Assembly: GCA_027858835.1 (NCBI GenBank)
Contig: JAQIBY010000136.1
Span: forward strand, 1-38,389
Direction of reading: 5' to 3'
Origin: Bacteroidales bacterium
GTDB taxonomy: Bacteria; Bacteroidota; Bacteroidia; Bacteroidales; ML635J-15
Length of the DNA stretch: 38,389 nucleotides
Shown: positions 25,638 through 33,844 of the stretch, one piece after another
How the letters are laid out: each line of letters starts with the position of its first letter
Position numbering within the stretch: the first letter of the stretch is position 1
The notes under the pieces: generated by a model
Database searches by the model: none
What the model saw: only the letters and a program-made list of their open reading frames with translations
What the model was told of the DNA's origin: nothing
Position numbers and translations under genes: made by a program

Positions 25638-27836
25638 TTAATATCGATATAAGCTATGGACAGTTTTCTCTTGATTTGATTCATCCGATATTTGTAAAAA
25701 CAGAACATGCAACGATTTTTCAGGACAAGATATCTGTATAACTGATTGTCCTTTTTCTAACTGAATCCATTTATCAACAAGCAATTTCCCCGACTCCTCA
25801 AAAATTTGACATAAGTATTTTCCAGCTTGTTTAGTATTAAATCTGATATTGATTTTATCCTGAAACGGATTTGGAAAAACTTCTGTTTGAAAATCGGTAA
25901 GAATGGAAGATATTGAGATAATTCCCAGATTATGCATTGCTCCATTCAAATCGTATTGCAAAAGCCGATAATATGTTTTCTCCGATATCGAATCCGCAAA
26001 ATCATACGTGTTGATCTGAAATGAATTTCCTTGTGCTTTGCATTTAAACACTTGTTGAAACTCCATAGACTCATCTGCCTTTTGCAAAACGAAATATTCA
26101 CTGTTTATTTCACTTGCCGTTTCCCAAGATAGCATCACCTGAAAATCATCAATATGTTTCGCCGTAAAATACAATAATTCAACCGGTAAAGGTTTAAAAT
26201 AGGTTTGCACATATACGGGCAAGCCAATACCGGAAGCATTTCCACCGAGATAAACTCCTTTATCCACATAGTTTACATTTGCCTTCCCTCCAAAATCATC
26301 ATTAGGGTTTTCAATATATCCCAAATACCCATTCAATTCATTAATATTATTATTAATCCCATTTGCATCTTTTGCAACGTAGATTCGCCCATCCGGACCT
26401 AACTGCAATGCTCCCAATCCACTGTAATTTGATCCACCGGACACCGCAGAAACCCCAATCTCCATTTCAGATGCTGCAATGGAAGTTTCATCGCTCAAAC
26501 TCAAATCGTATTGTAGGATATTGTTGTGTTCCCAAGCTGTTGTATATAATTTACTTGCATCGGGAGAGAATTCCAAACCATATGCCTGATTTCGTGTAGT
26601 ACTCAGAGTCATTGGATTTGAAACAATTCCGGTAGCCGGATTAAAATCAAAAACCTGCGTGGTATGTGCACCGAGAATGTTTAATGCGATTTTATCTCCG
26701 TTTGGGGACACTTTCATATATCCGCCGGCATACCAACCATTAAAATTATCATAATGCACTAAGCCGGTTTCTGACTCCACCGGAGTGGTATTCAATCCAC
26801 TTGATGACAACAAGTAAGCTAAAAATTTATTGTTTCCCCAATCATGGGTTAACACCCAAATATCTTCACCATTATCATGATTTACAGCCGTGATTTTCTC
26901 GGTATTCGGATTATTCAATTCAATGTTTTTCTGTCCTGAAATTACATCGCCCAAACCACCGTTTAAACTCATATCAACAACAGAATAGCACAAGCCTTTA
27001 TATCCAGATTCATAGTCTCCATTTCTATCCAAGGTAAACAAATAATAATTTGTAGTGCTTCCCGGTTGGGGCACAACAACCGCACTTTGCGATGAGGAGG
27101 GAGAACCGTATAGTCCAGTTCCATTTGACATGAAATTGTGATTGGCATCCCACACGTAAAGTCCGTTTGTATAAAACAACAAATCACCTGCTGCATCAGA
27201 AATAGAAGCGCATCCCTCCCATTGGCTCATATTGCTTCCCTGCAAAGCCAAAGGCGGATCATAACGAAAATCTAAGCCGGCGCCAAAGCCAAAATGCCAA
27301 ACGGATTCAGGACCACCATCACCAATAAAATTGGCTTCTGCATACATTTCCAATTCAGCAAAACCCATGAATGTACTGCCATTATTTTCGGTTATATTGA
27401 TTCGGTATTCTGTATATGCCACCGTATTTGTGAATTCATAATCCCTGCGTTCTGCTGCGACCCAACCTGTTTGTCCTAATTGCTCATCTAACTCTACCCA
27501 CTGACTGCCATCCCATGCCTCCAATTTCCAGTCTCTCGGGGCAGAATTATCTGCAGTCGAATAATCGCGGTTAAATATACTGTACTTAATAATGGTTTTT
27601 GGTTCAGTAAATTCGTATGCTAACCAACCATTTGTTAGTCCGGAAGATGTAAACCATCCGTTATAATTAGCATCAGAGAAAACACCGTCAAATGCTCGTT
27701 CAGCGATGTGAATTGCACTATATTCAGTACTTGCAGTTGCGGTTCCATCAAGGCATTGATTGTGAGTATAAACAACTGCACTGCAATTCATTATACACAT
27801 TAGAAAAGCAATTCCGCTTGTAATAATTTGTTTCAT
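25638..27836 (-). CDS. Secreted discoidin/propeller protein with T9SS-type C-terminus
   Basis: The 732-residue protein has a signal peptide (MKQIITSGIAFLMCIMNCSA). About 25-165 form an F5/8 type C (discoidin) carbohydrate-binding-like fold: GTATASTEYSAIHIAERAFDG, WLAYEFTEPKTI, WKLEAWDGSQWVEL, YRINITENNGS. About 175-540 form a beta-propeller-like domain (WEGCASISDAAGDLLFYTNG, VSPNGDKIALNI, LEFSPDASKLYTTAWEHNNI, LGPDGRIYVAKD) similar to proteins found next to PKD/T9SS cargo. A spacer with the common LPVELLYFTAKHIDD start precedes the final FPNPFQDKINIRF...EKTVHSLYRY, a type A T9SS sorting domain of slightly unusual end. It is probably a surface protein that binds polysaccharide. No catalytic motif is seen. 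Confidence 0.85.
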   Translation of the reverse strand: MKQIITSGIAFLMCIMNCSAVVYTHNQCLDGTATASTEYSAIHIAERAFDGVFSDANYNGWFTSSGLTNGWLAYEFTEPKTIIKYSIFNRDYSTADNSAPRDWKLEAWDGSQWVELDEQLGQTGWVAAERRDYEFTNTVAYTEYRINITENNGSTFMGFAELEMYAEANFIGDGGPESVWHFGFGAGLDFRYDPPLALQGSNMSQWEGCASISDAAGDLLFYTNGLYVWDANHNFMSNGTGLYGSPSSSQSAVVVPQPGSTTNYYLFTLDRNGDYESGYKGLCYSVVDMSLNGGLGDVISGQKNIELNNPNTEKITAVNHDNGEDIWVLTHDWGNNKFLAYLLSSSGLNTTPVESETGLVHYDNFNGWYAGGYMKVSPNGDKIALNILGAHTTQVFDFNPATGIVSNPMTLSTTRNQAYGLEFSPDASKLYTTAWEHNNILQYDLSLSDETSIAASEMEIGVSAVSGGSNYSGLGALQLGPDGRIYVAKDANGINNNINELNGYLGYIENPNDDFGGKANVNYVDKGVYLGGNASGIGLPVYVQTYFKPLPVELLYFTAKHIDDFQVMLSWETASEINSEYFVLQKADESMEFQQVFKCKAQGNSFQINTYDFADSISEKTYYRLLQYDLNGAMHNLGIISISSILTDFQTEVFPNPFQDKINIRFNTKQAGKYLCQIFEESGKLLVDKWIQLEKGQSVIQISCPEKSLHVLFLQISDESNQEKTVHSLYRY

Positions 27837-27887
27837 AAGATATCCCTCTATCAGTCAAAGATAGATAAATAGAATAAAATAGGCAAA

Positions 27888-27914
27888 AAAAATCCCGGCA
27901 AAACCGGGATTTTT
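27888..27914 (-). terminator. Strong hairpin terminator, bidirectional in shape
   Basis: AAATCCCGG (27890-27898) pairs with CCGGGATTT (27904-27912), flanked by A and T runs on both sides. On the minus strand it follows the stop of the 187-residue membrane protein (27934) and has the U-tract expected of its terminator. Confidence 0.85.
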
Positions 27915-27933
27915 AAATCATGAAATAATAAAA

Positions 27934-28497
27934 TTATTTTTTTGTATTGTTGGCAATTTGCACAAGTGCTCTGGCCTGCTCAGCAATAAAACGGAAAACA
28001 ATAATAATTAAAAATCCTTGTAAAGGAGCGATAATAATGTATATAAATCCTCCACCTAACATATCTAAATCTAAACCCGGAAGACCACCGGTGCCAAAAA
28101 TAGTACCAACTAAAGCAATACCAAAACCGGCAATTGCAACAAAGCTACCTAACCATTCTCCAAAACTTTGAATAAAGTGAGTAAAAACCGGAGTTGATAC
28201 AAACTCATCGGAATCAGTAGTCGTCGCCAATACTTTATCTTTACGATTCCACCAAATTTGAAAACCGACCCATGATGCTGCGGCAACAAAAATCCACATG
28301 AGAATAAATGACGCTACAAATTTAAAGCCTCCACTGAATGCTTTGCCCTGAATTGCCTGATACAAAATGAATAATGGCATTAACAAATTCAATACCGCAA
28401 AAACAACGTACAACCAAGAAAATGGACGCTTAAAGAAACTCCCATTATCAACCATGTTAATGGCTGGTTTAATAAAATCAAAAAATTTACCTTTCAT
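27934..28497 (-). CDS. Four-helix membrane protein, DUF4282-like end
   Basis: The 187-residue protein has about four hydrophobic segments (near 28-48, 55-80, 115-135 and 145-170) separated by a charged loop (WWNRKDKVLATTTDSDEF). A glycine-rich stretch GTIFGTGGLPGLDLDMLGGG lies before the last helix. The C-terminal VFRFIAEQARALVQIANNTKK resembles the end of DUF4282 proteins, where a membrane helix is followed by an amphipathic arm; that similarity is from memory and weak. The function is unknown. It is followed by a strong terminator and preceded by about 95 bases of AT-rich DNA, so it is probably a single-gene transcript. Confidence 0.75.
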   Translation of the reverse strand: MKGKFFDFIKPAINMVDNGSFFKRPFSWLYVVFAVLNLLMPLFILYQAIQGKAFSGGFKFVASFILMWIFVAAASWVGFQIWWNRKDKVLATTTDSDEFVSTPVFTHFIQSFGEWLGSFVAIAGFGIALVGTIFGTGGLPGLDLDMLGGGFIYIIIAPLQGFLIIIVFRFIAEQARALVQIANNTKK

Positions 28498-28592
28498 AGT
28501 TTTAATCGTTTAAGTTAGTGATTATTCTTTTTTTTTCAAATGTAAATAAAACAAAGGAGATAAAAAAATCGAGCAGGCTTTTTTTCTGCGGT

Positions 28593-29783
28593 TCAAGACG
28601 TTAAGAATGATTTTACTGCAGAAACAACTTGTGCTTGAAATGGATTTTTACGTATTAATTCCTGCATTTGAACTTGTTTATCTGTTTTTCCTTCAGCAAT
28701 TAATTTGTGCATCTGTGGAAAAATATCATCCATTTTATTTGGCTGAATAACTTGTCCGAGTTGTAATTTCTGAATCCGATGCGCATTCCATGCCTGTTCA
28801 AAAAATGCAGGAATAAGCAGTAGTGGAATTCCGGCAGCTAATGCCTGATAAATAGAACCATTTCCGCCATGTGAAATAAACAAACTCACATGCTGTTGTA
28901 TTTGCTCAAAATTCACAAATTTTTGATATCTTAAATTATCAGTAATAGCAATCTGCTTTACACCACTGACAACAAAGCGAAACTCCTGAGCGCTTGGATG
29001 GCTTAAGAAGTCGAACTTTACATCGCCTCCACTGCTGCCAAGACTAAGATAAACTAGCGGCCTATCATCCCCGGACTGCACCCATTGAAGTAAATCAGGT
29101 TCTTTCCGTTCAGAATGATAGATTACAGGACCAATTGTTGCAAAATTTTCGGGCAACTCATGTGTTGGAAAAAGCTCAGGCAAATCACATAGCAAGTTAA
29201 AATCACCTTCAAATTCATCCAACAACCATTGTTTTTTTGATAAATTTAATTCTTTTCGAAGCCGGGCAAATGATTTATGCACGAATTTCATACTCGCTTT
29301 CTCTGCAGTATTCAAAACTTTCTCCCAGACTGCCTGCTTCATTTTAAACTGATATATATAAGCTTTATGCCGGTATGGTAACGGACGAATATCAGCATAA
29401 TAATTACTCACATAAGCATTCATAATTGAAATGATAGGGATATTCAAATATTCTGCAACCATTGGCAAAGTAAAGGAAGTATCGGAAAAAACGAGATCAG
29501 GCTTATAAGTTTTTACAATATCCATCTGTGCATCAAACATAGTACGAATGGAATGTGAATTTATCCAATCAAAATTAAAAGACCCTGCTTTTTCTAAAAT
29601 CTCATCTACTGCCTGATGTTGATAATCGATCGTTTTAAATCCATGAGCAAGAATTAAATCAGAGTATTCCTCACTATCAAGAAAGTAAATATCAAATTCA
29701 TAACGCAGCGCATCTGCAATACACAAGCACCGCAAGTAATGGGACATTAAGTTAAACGGGAAAAATATGACAGTTTTTTTCAT
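28593..29783 (-). CDS. UGT/MGT-family glycosyltransferase
   Basis: The 396-residue GT-B (GT1-like) enzyme begins KKTVIFFPFNLMSHYLRCLCIADAL, the acceptor-domain start of macrolide-, sterol- and lipid-type UGTs. LVYLSLGSSG (about 245-254) begins the donor domain. FISHGGNGSIYQALAAGIPLLLIPAFFEQAWNAHRI (about 307-342) is the nucleotide-sugar signature, with HGGNGS matching the usual HGGxGT and QAWNA the EQxxNA-like end. No signal peptide is visible. The acceptor is unknown; a membrane lipid is likely given the small membrane protein encoded five bases upstream, but this is inference from context. Confidence 0.88.
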   Translation of the reverse strand: MKKTVIFFPFNLMSHYLRCLCIADALRYEFDIYFLDSEEYSDLILAHGFKTIDYQHQAVDEILEKAGSFNFDWINSHSIRTMFDAQMDIVKTYKPDLVFSDTSFTLPMVAEYLNIPIISIMNAYVSNYYADIRPLPYRHKAYIYQFKMKQAVWEKVLNTAEKASMKFVHKSFARLRKELNLSKKQWLLDEFEGDFNLLCDLPELFPTHELPENFATIGPVIYHSERKEPDLLQWVQSGDDRPLVYLSLGSSGGDVKFDFLSHPSAQEFRFVVSGVKQIAITDNLRYQKFVNFEQIQQHVSLFISHGGNGSIYQALAAGIPLLLIPAFFEQAWNAHRIQKLQLGQVIQPNKMDDIFPQMHKLIAEGKTDKQVQMQELIRKNPFQAQVVSAVKSFLTS

Positions 29784-29788
29784 TTACA

Positions 29789-30262
29789 CTACTGTTTGCT
29801 TGTTTTTGTCAAAAACATGCAGCGCAACAAGGGATGCTTTTCAGCAACTCCGCTGCAATACATCCATGCAGTGATTGTAAAAATCGGCAAATTGAAAAAT
29901 CCTTGCCAGTAAGTGCTATGCCATGCTTGTGGGGTTTGCCCAATCCAATGTACCAAGAAAACGCTCCCTGTAGCAATCACAGCAGGCAAGAATCCGCCTA
30001 AAAGAATGGCAAGCCACTTTTCATCAATTCGATAAACCAACCTTTCAATTAGTTTTGTGTTGTAAGAAGCCATTAAGAAATTGAAAAGAAATTGTTTTAC
30101 AAAAGCAAAACTTGCATTAAATAAACCAAAATCATAATTGATATAAAAAACGATAGATCCAGTAATAATACCAGCTAATGCCCCCATCTTCATATTAAAA
30201 CGATGATGCGCCAAATGCTTAATATATCCAAACCCTTTATTTAAACTCCGACTTATCTTCAC
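29789..30262 (-). CDS. Small membrane protein paired with the UGT
   Basis: The 157-residue protein starts at a GTG (30260-30262) and has about three hydrophobic segments (near 28-46, 85-105 and 125-140). The N-terminus is basic (KISRSLNKGFGYIKHLAHHRFNMK). I do not recognise the family. Its stop lies five bases before the ATG of the glycosyltransferase, so the two are almost certainly cotranscribed and may act together, for example as a membrane anchor or lipid carrier. A TACTTTCG box about 15 bases before the start on the minus strand is one mismatch from the -7 consensus. The GTG start is the weakest point; the next ATGs are at codons 24 and 26. Confidence 0.65.
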   Translation of the reverse strand: MKISRSLNKGFGYIKHLAHHRFNMKMGALAGIITGSIVFYINYDFGLFNASFAFVKQFLFNFLMASYNTKLIERLVYRIDEKWLAILLGGFLPAVIATGSVFLVHWIGQTPQAWHSTYWQGFFNLPIFTITAWMYCSGVAEKHPLLRCMFLTKTSKQ

Positions 30263-30429
30263 AGCAATTATTTCAGCCCCGAAAGTAAAAAAATATTTTC
30301 ATCGGACAAAAAGCATCTATTTAATCAGTAAAAAAGCAGAGTGAAAATAAGCATAATAACGGATATGCCTTTTATCAATCAAAGCCTATCTTTATCATAC
30401 AATAAATTCAACTTGGCGAATTGGAGTAA

Positions 30430-30469
30430 AGAGGTCAGTGACACTTTGAGGAGAGTGAATCTGACCTCT
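30430..30469. repeat. Long imperfect inverted repeat downstream of hutH
   Basis: AGAGGTCAG (30430-30438) pairs exactly with CTGACCTCT (30461-30469), with an inner CACT/AGTG pair (30442-30445, 30454-30457). It lies just past the hutH stop and could end that transcript, though it lacks a U-tract on the minus strand. The rest of the 230-base gap (30263-30492) shows nothing else. Confidence 0.5.
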
Positions 30470-30492
30470 CCTATTTTTAACAGGGAACAAAT

Positions 30493-31983
30493 CTATTCGA
30501 TTGAAACATTTTGAATAAAACCTACGGCGGCATCAATATGACGGTACATTTCAACATCTTCCTTAATGAAAGGTATTGTTTTTCGAAATTCAGCAACAAA
30601 TACTTTTAAGTTGTCAGATGTTTTTTCAAGCCCTTTAAACTCAAGAGCCTGCGTTGCAGCAAACAATTCAATCGCAAGAATTCGTTCCAGATTTTCAACA
30701 ATGCGAATTAATTTGGTAGCAGCGTTTGCTCCCATGCTCACATGATCTTCCTGTTCATTACTGCTAGAAATACTGTCAACAGAGGCTGGCGTACACAATT
30801 GTTTGTTTTGAGACACAATGGCTGCAGCAGCATATTGCGGAATCATAAATCCTGAATTAAGTCCAGGATTTGCAACCAAAAACTCCGGCAAATCACGTTG
30901 TCCGCTAATCAGGCGATAAACCCGACGCTCAGAAATACTTCCTAATTCCGCAAGCCCAATCCCGAGATAATCAAAATTAATTGCCAGCGGTTGTCCGTGG
31001 AAATTTCCACCCGAAACAATCATATCTTCATCGGGGAAAATTGTAGGATTATCCGTCACTGAATTAATTTCGGTTTTCAAAATATCTGCAACATGATAAA
31101 TGACCTCTTTACTTGCTCCGTGAACTTGTGGCACACAACGAAAAGAATAAGGATCCTGCACATGGGCTTTTGCTTGAGAAATAAGTTTTGAGCCAGCTAA
31201 CAAGTCACGCATCTGTTTTGCTGTTTCTATCTGCCCTTTGTGCGGACGAATGGTATGCAATGATTCGTAAAAAGGATCAATCCTGCCGTCATAGGCTTCT
31301 AAAGACAAGGCAGCTGCATAATCAGAAAGTTTGGACAATTTTTGCGCTTTTAACATGGCATATACGCCGTGTGCGCTCATAAATTGGGTGCCGTTTAATA
31401 AAGCCAAACCCTCTTTTGCTCCGAGAGAAATTGGCTTTAAACCCTCTGATTCCAGTGCTTGTGCAGAAGGCATGCGCACTCCTTTGTAAAACACCTCACC
31501 CAATCCTAAAATCGGGAGCACCATATTTGCAAGCGGAGCTAAATCGCCGGATGCACCAAGTGAACCAAGCTCAAAAACCAAGGGAATGATATTTCGATTA
31601 TACAATTCTATCAGCATTTTAACCGTATGCGGATAAACCCCAGAATTTCCAATGCTCAAAGCGTGAATTTTCAACAAAAGCATCAGTTTTACAATTTCTT
31701 TACGGACAGGATCCCCGATACCACAAGCATGAGATTTCACCAAATTCTCTTGTAATTTCGATAAATCATCAGCCCCTATAAAAACCTTGCACAACGAACC
31801 AAACCCGGTATTAATACCGTAAATCGGCGCATCCACTGATGCCATTTTTTCATCCAAATAATTACGACATGCCTGAATTGCATTTTCTGCATCACGACTC
31901 AATACTAATTGATGATCTTCGTTCAATAATTTAACTAAATCGCTAAAATCAAGCGGCTTATGACTTATTTCAAATGTTCTCAT
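30493..31983 (-). CDS. hutH: Histidine ammonia-lyase
   Basis: HutH deaminates L-histidine to urocanate, the first step of histidine breakdown. The 496-residue protein has the Ala-Ser-Gly triad (A144-S145-G146 in GSLGASGDLAPL) that self-cyclises to the MIO electrophile, the catalytic Tyr region YGINTGFG (Y55), SHACG (84-88, consistent with histidine- rather than tyrosine-specific enzymes), and the late EQEDHVSMG motif. The ATG at 31981-31983 (MRTFEIS) is chosen because the upstream in-frame start at 32016 lies within a palindrome at the promoter. No hutU, hutI or formiminotransferase genes are nearby, so the rest of the pathway is elsewhere or absent. A phenylalanine/tyrosine lyase is less likely. 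Confidence 0.93.
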   Translation of the reverse strand: MRTFEISHKPLDFSDLVKLLNEDHQLVLSRDAENAIQACRNYLDEKMASVDAPIYGINTGFGSLCKVFIGADDLSKLQENLVKSHACGIGDPVRKEIVKLMLLLKIHALSIGNSGVYPHTVKMLIELYNRNIIPLVFELGSLGASGDLAPLANMVLPILGLGEVFYKGVRMPSAQALESEGLKPISLGAKEGLALLNGTQFMSAHGVYAMLKAQKLSKLSDYAAALSLEAYDGRIDPFYESLHTIRPHKGQIETAKQMRDLLAGSKLISQAKAHVQDPYSFRCVPQVHGASKEVIYHVADILKTEINSVTDNPTIFPDEDMIVSGGNFHGQPLAINFDYLGIGLAELGSISERRVYRLISGQRDLPEFLVANPGLNSGFMIPQYAAAAIVSQNKQLCTPASVDSISSSNEQEDHVSMGANAATKLIRIVENLERILAIELFAATQALEFKGLEKTSDNLKVFVAEFRKTIPFIKEDVEMYRHIDAAVGFIQNVSIE

Positions 31984-32002
31984 TGTTTTGATATTTTGGT
32001 TC

Positions 32003-32026
32003 ATGCCATTTGGCATGGCAAAATTA
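32003..32026 (-). promoter_or_regulatory. hutH promoter box with overlapping palindrome
   Basis: On the minus strand TAATTTTG (32019-32026) matches the -7 consensus TAnnTTTG. Just downstream, around the expected transcription start, lies the perfect palindrome ATGCCATTTGGCAT (32003-32016), 19 bases before the ATG. Its place suggests a repressor operator or a leader hairpin. Confidence 0.5.
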
Positions 32027-32135
32027 AGAAATTAAAGGCATATATTGACAGGAAAACACTGATTAATTCCGTAAAATTAATAAAAAAAACAGATTAAATT
32101 AAAGCTTAAAAAGCAAAAAAAATGCAAATATTTCT

Positions 32136-32143
32136 TATTTTTG
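32136..32143 (+). promoter_or_regulatory. -7 box for the propeller protein
   Basis: TATTTTTG matches TAnnTTTG and lies 23 bases before the TTG at 32167. It argues that an ATG at 32122 upstream is not the translation start. Confidence 0.5.
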
Positions 32144-32166
32144 TTTTTCATACTAACAAAGGCAAC

Positions 32167-33237
32167 TTGCAAAAAAAAGGAACACATAAAATTTGTTTAT
32201 TATTAATTGTATCAATCTGTGCTTTCAGCATTGCATTTTCTCAAACAGATCAAGCGCTTAAGCTACAAAATCAATATCAGGCAAAATCAGCATTTTACGG
32301 TTCTCCACTGGTCACGGAAAGTTTGGTAATTTTAGGAAATCATGACAAGAACATTTACTTTTTCAATCATCAGGGAGAATTGGTGAATACATATAAAACC
32401 AATGGTTATGTACATGCAACTGCTGCTGAAATGAATAACGGCACGATTGTCATCGGATCTTATGATAAAAACCTGTATTTCTTTGATTCAGAGGGGAATT
32501 TTAAAAATAAAATCAGACTCGGAGGCCGGATTTTCACCAATGTCATAGAAAATCTTAACGGGGAGTTGGTTTTTGGATGCAATAATTCTGTGATTTTCCT
32601 GAATTATAATGATGAAAACATTTTTAAAATCCGAACAAAGAATCTGATTCATGGAAGTATTGTGAAATTAAGCTCAGGCTTGCTTGCCATCGGCTCAAAT
32701 GACAAGAAAATGTTTTTCATAAACTCCGCCGGAAAAGTTGTCAACAAGTACAAAACAAATGGGTGGGTGCTGCATTCCAAACCGCTTGAACTCAGTAACG
32801 GATTCATGGTTTTTGGCGCTTACGACAATAAATTACATTTCACAACAACTCAGGGAGAGCCCATCGGGCAAACATATATTGGAGGAAAAATTCACTCAAC
32901 GCCCATCGAAACAATAAATGGAGAAATTGTCTGTGGAACTTATAAGGGAAACGTTTATTTTATTTCTTTAACAGGAAAAATTCTCAGAAAATTCTCAACT
33001 GATGGCAAAATTATTGCCTCACCGGCCGAGCTTCCCAATGGAAACATTGTCATTGGCAGTTATGATAATTACCTGTATTTATTATCCCCCAAGGGTGAAA
33101 AAATTTCAAAATTCGACACACAAGGGAAAATATTTTCATCACCAAAAGTAGTGAATGACAGCACGATAGTTTGTGCAACAACCAATGGGCATGTTTGGTT
33201 TCTGTCGATACAAGAAAATAATCTAAATTCATTTTAA
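32167..33237 (+). CDS. Exported eight-blade PQQ-like beta-propeller protein
   Basis: The 356-residue product, taken from the TTG at 32167, has a good signal peptide (MQKKGTHKICLLLIVSICAF, cut after AFSQ). Starting at the ATG at 32122 would add residues in front of a promoter box and spoil the signal. The mature protein is eight tandem repeats of about 39-41 residues, each with the pattern NG.IVIGSYDKN.YF....G....K..T.G.....P.E, resembling PQQ/BamB-type propellers. No PQQ-binding or catalytic residues are recognisable, so it is probably a binding or scaffold protein in the periplasm or outside the cell. It lies 73 bases before the PEGA/SHOCT lipoprotein gene in the same direction. Confidence 0.8.
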   Translation: MQKKGTHKICLLLIVSICAFSIAFSQTDQALKLQNQYQAKSAFYGSPLVTESLVILGNHDKNIYFFNHQGELVNTYKTNGYVHATAAEMNNGTIVIGSYDKNLYFFDSEGNFKNKIRLGGRIFTNVIENLNGELVFGCNNSVIFLNYNDENIFKIRTKNLIHGSIVKLSSGLLAIGSNDKKMFFINSAGKVVNKYKTNGWVLHSKPLELSNGFMVFGAYDNKLHFTTTQGEPIGQTYIGGKIHSTPIETINGEIVCGTYKGNVYFISLTGKILRKFSTDGKIIASPAELPNGNIVIGSYDNYLYLLSPKGEKISKFDTQGKIFSSPKVVNDSTIVCATTNGHVWFLSIQENNLNSF

Positions 33238-33310
33238 CTTTGCAGGAGAGATATTTCAGGTGTGATTTTTGATGTCGAATAATATATTTACCAATCAAAA
33301 AACAAAAACA

Positions 33311-33829
33311 ATGAAAACAAAACAATTCATACTCATTCTCATTTTTTCAACCAGTTTGCTTTTTGCAGGTTGTAGCAGCACTACAATTATTCAAACAGAG
33401 CCAAGCGGAGCATCTGTTTATCTCAATGAAAAACATGTGGGAACAAGCCCTTACGAAATGAAAGACAAAAAAATCACAGCGACTTGCACAAACCTCAAAC
33501 TGAAAATGCCAGGATACAAAACAATATATCACTCAATTTGCAAAGATGAGCAGCTAAACCCGGGGGCACTAATCGGCGGACTTTTCGTTGTCATTCCCTA
33601 CTTATGGATTTTGGAATATTATCCGGTTCATTATTACGTGCTAGAGCGTGATGCAAATTCACCACAATTAGCAATACCACCAAAAGATGAACCCGTCACA
33701 AATCCATATGACAAAACAAACAGCAAAGTAGAAGCGCTTCGGGAATTACATAGCCTAATGGAAGCAGGCATTATTACAAAAGAAGAATTTGAAGTAGAGA
33801 AAAAACGAATTTTGTCAAAACAATATTAA
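33311..33829 (+). CDS. PEGA and SHOCT domain lipoprotein
   Basis: The 172-residue lipoprotein has a signal ending in LFAGC (C21). The ATG at 33311 is chosen over 33269 because it starts the signal peptide. Residues 25-75 are a PEGA domain (TIIQTEPSGASVYLNEKHVG, TSPYEM), a fold often found on surface-layer and envelope proteins. A hydrophobic stretch (about 92-104, ALIGGLFVVIPYLWIL) follows. The last ~30 residues (KVEALRELHSLMEAGIITKEEFEVEKKRIL) are a SHOCT motif, a short C-terminal oligomerisation helix pair. The function is unknown. It may cooperate with the propeller protein upstream; the threonine aldolase starts 15 bases after its stop. Confidence 0.85.
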   Translation: MKTKQFILILIFSTSLLFAGCSSTTIIQTEPSGASVYLNEKHVGTSPYEMKDKKITATCTNLKLKMPGYKTIYHSICKDEQLNPGALIGGLFVVIPYLWILEYYPVHYYVLERDANSPQLAIPPKDEPVTNPYDKTNSKVEALRELHSLMEAGIITKEEFEVEKKRILSKQY

Positions 33830-33844
33830 ACGAATATCATTAAA

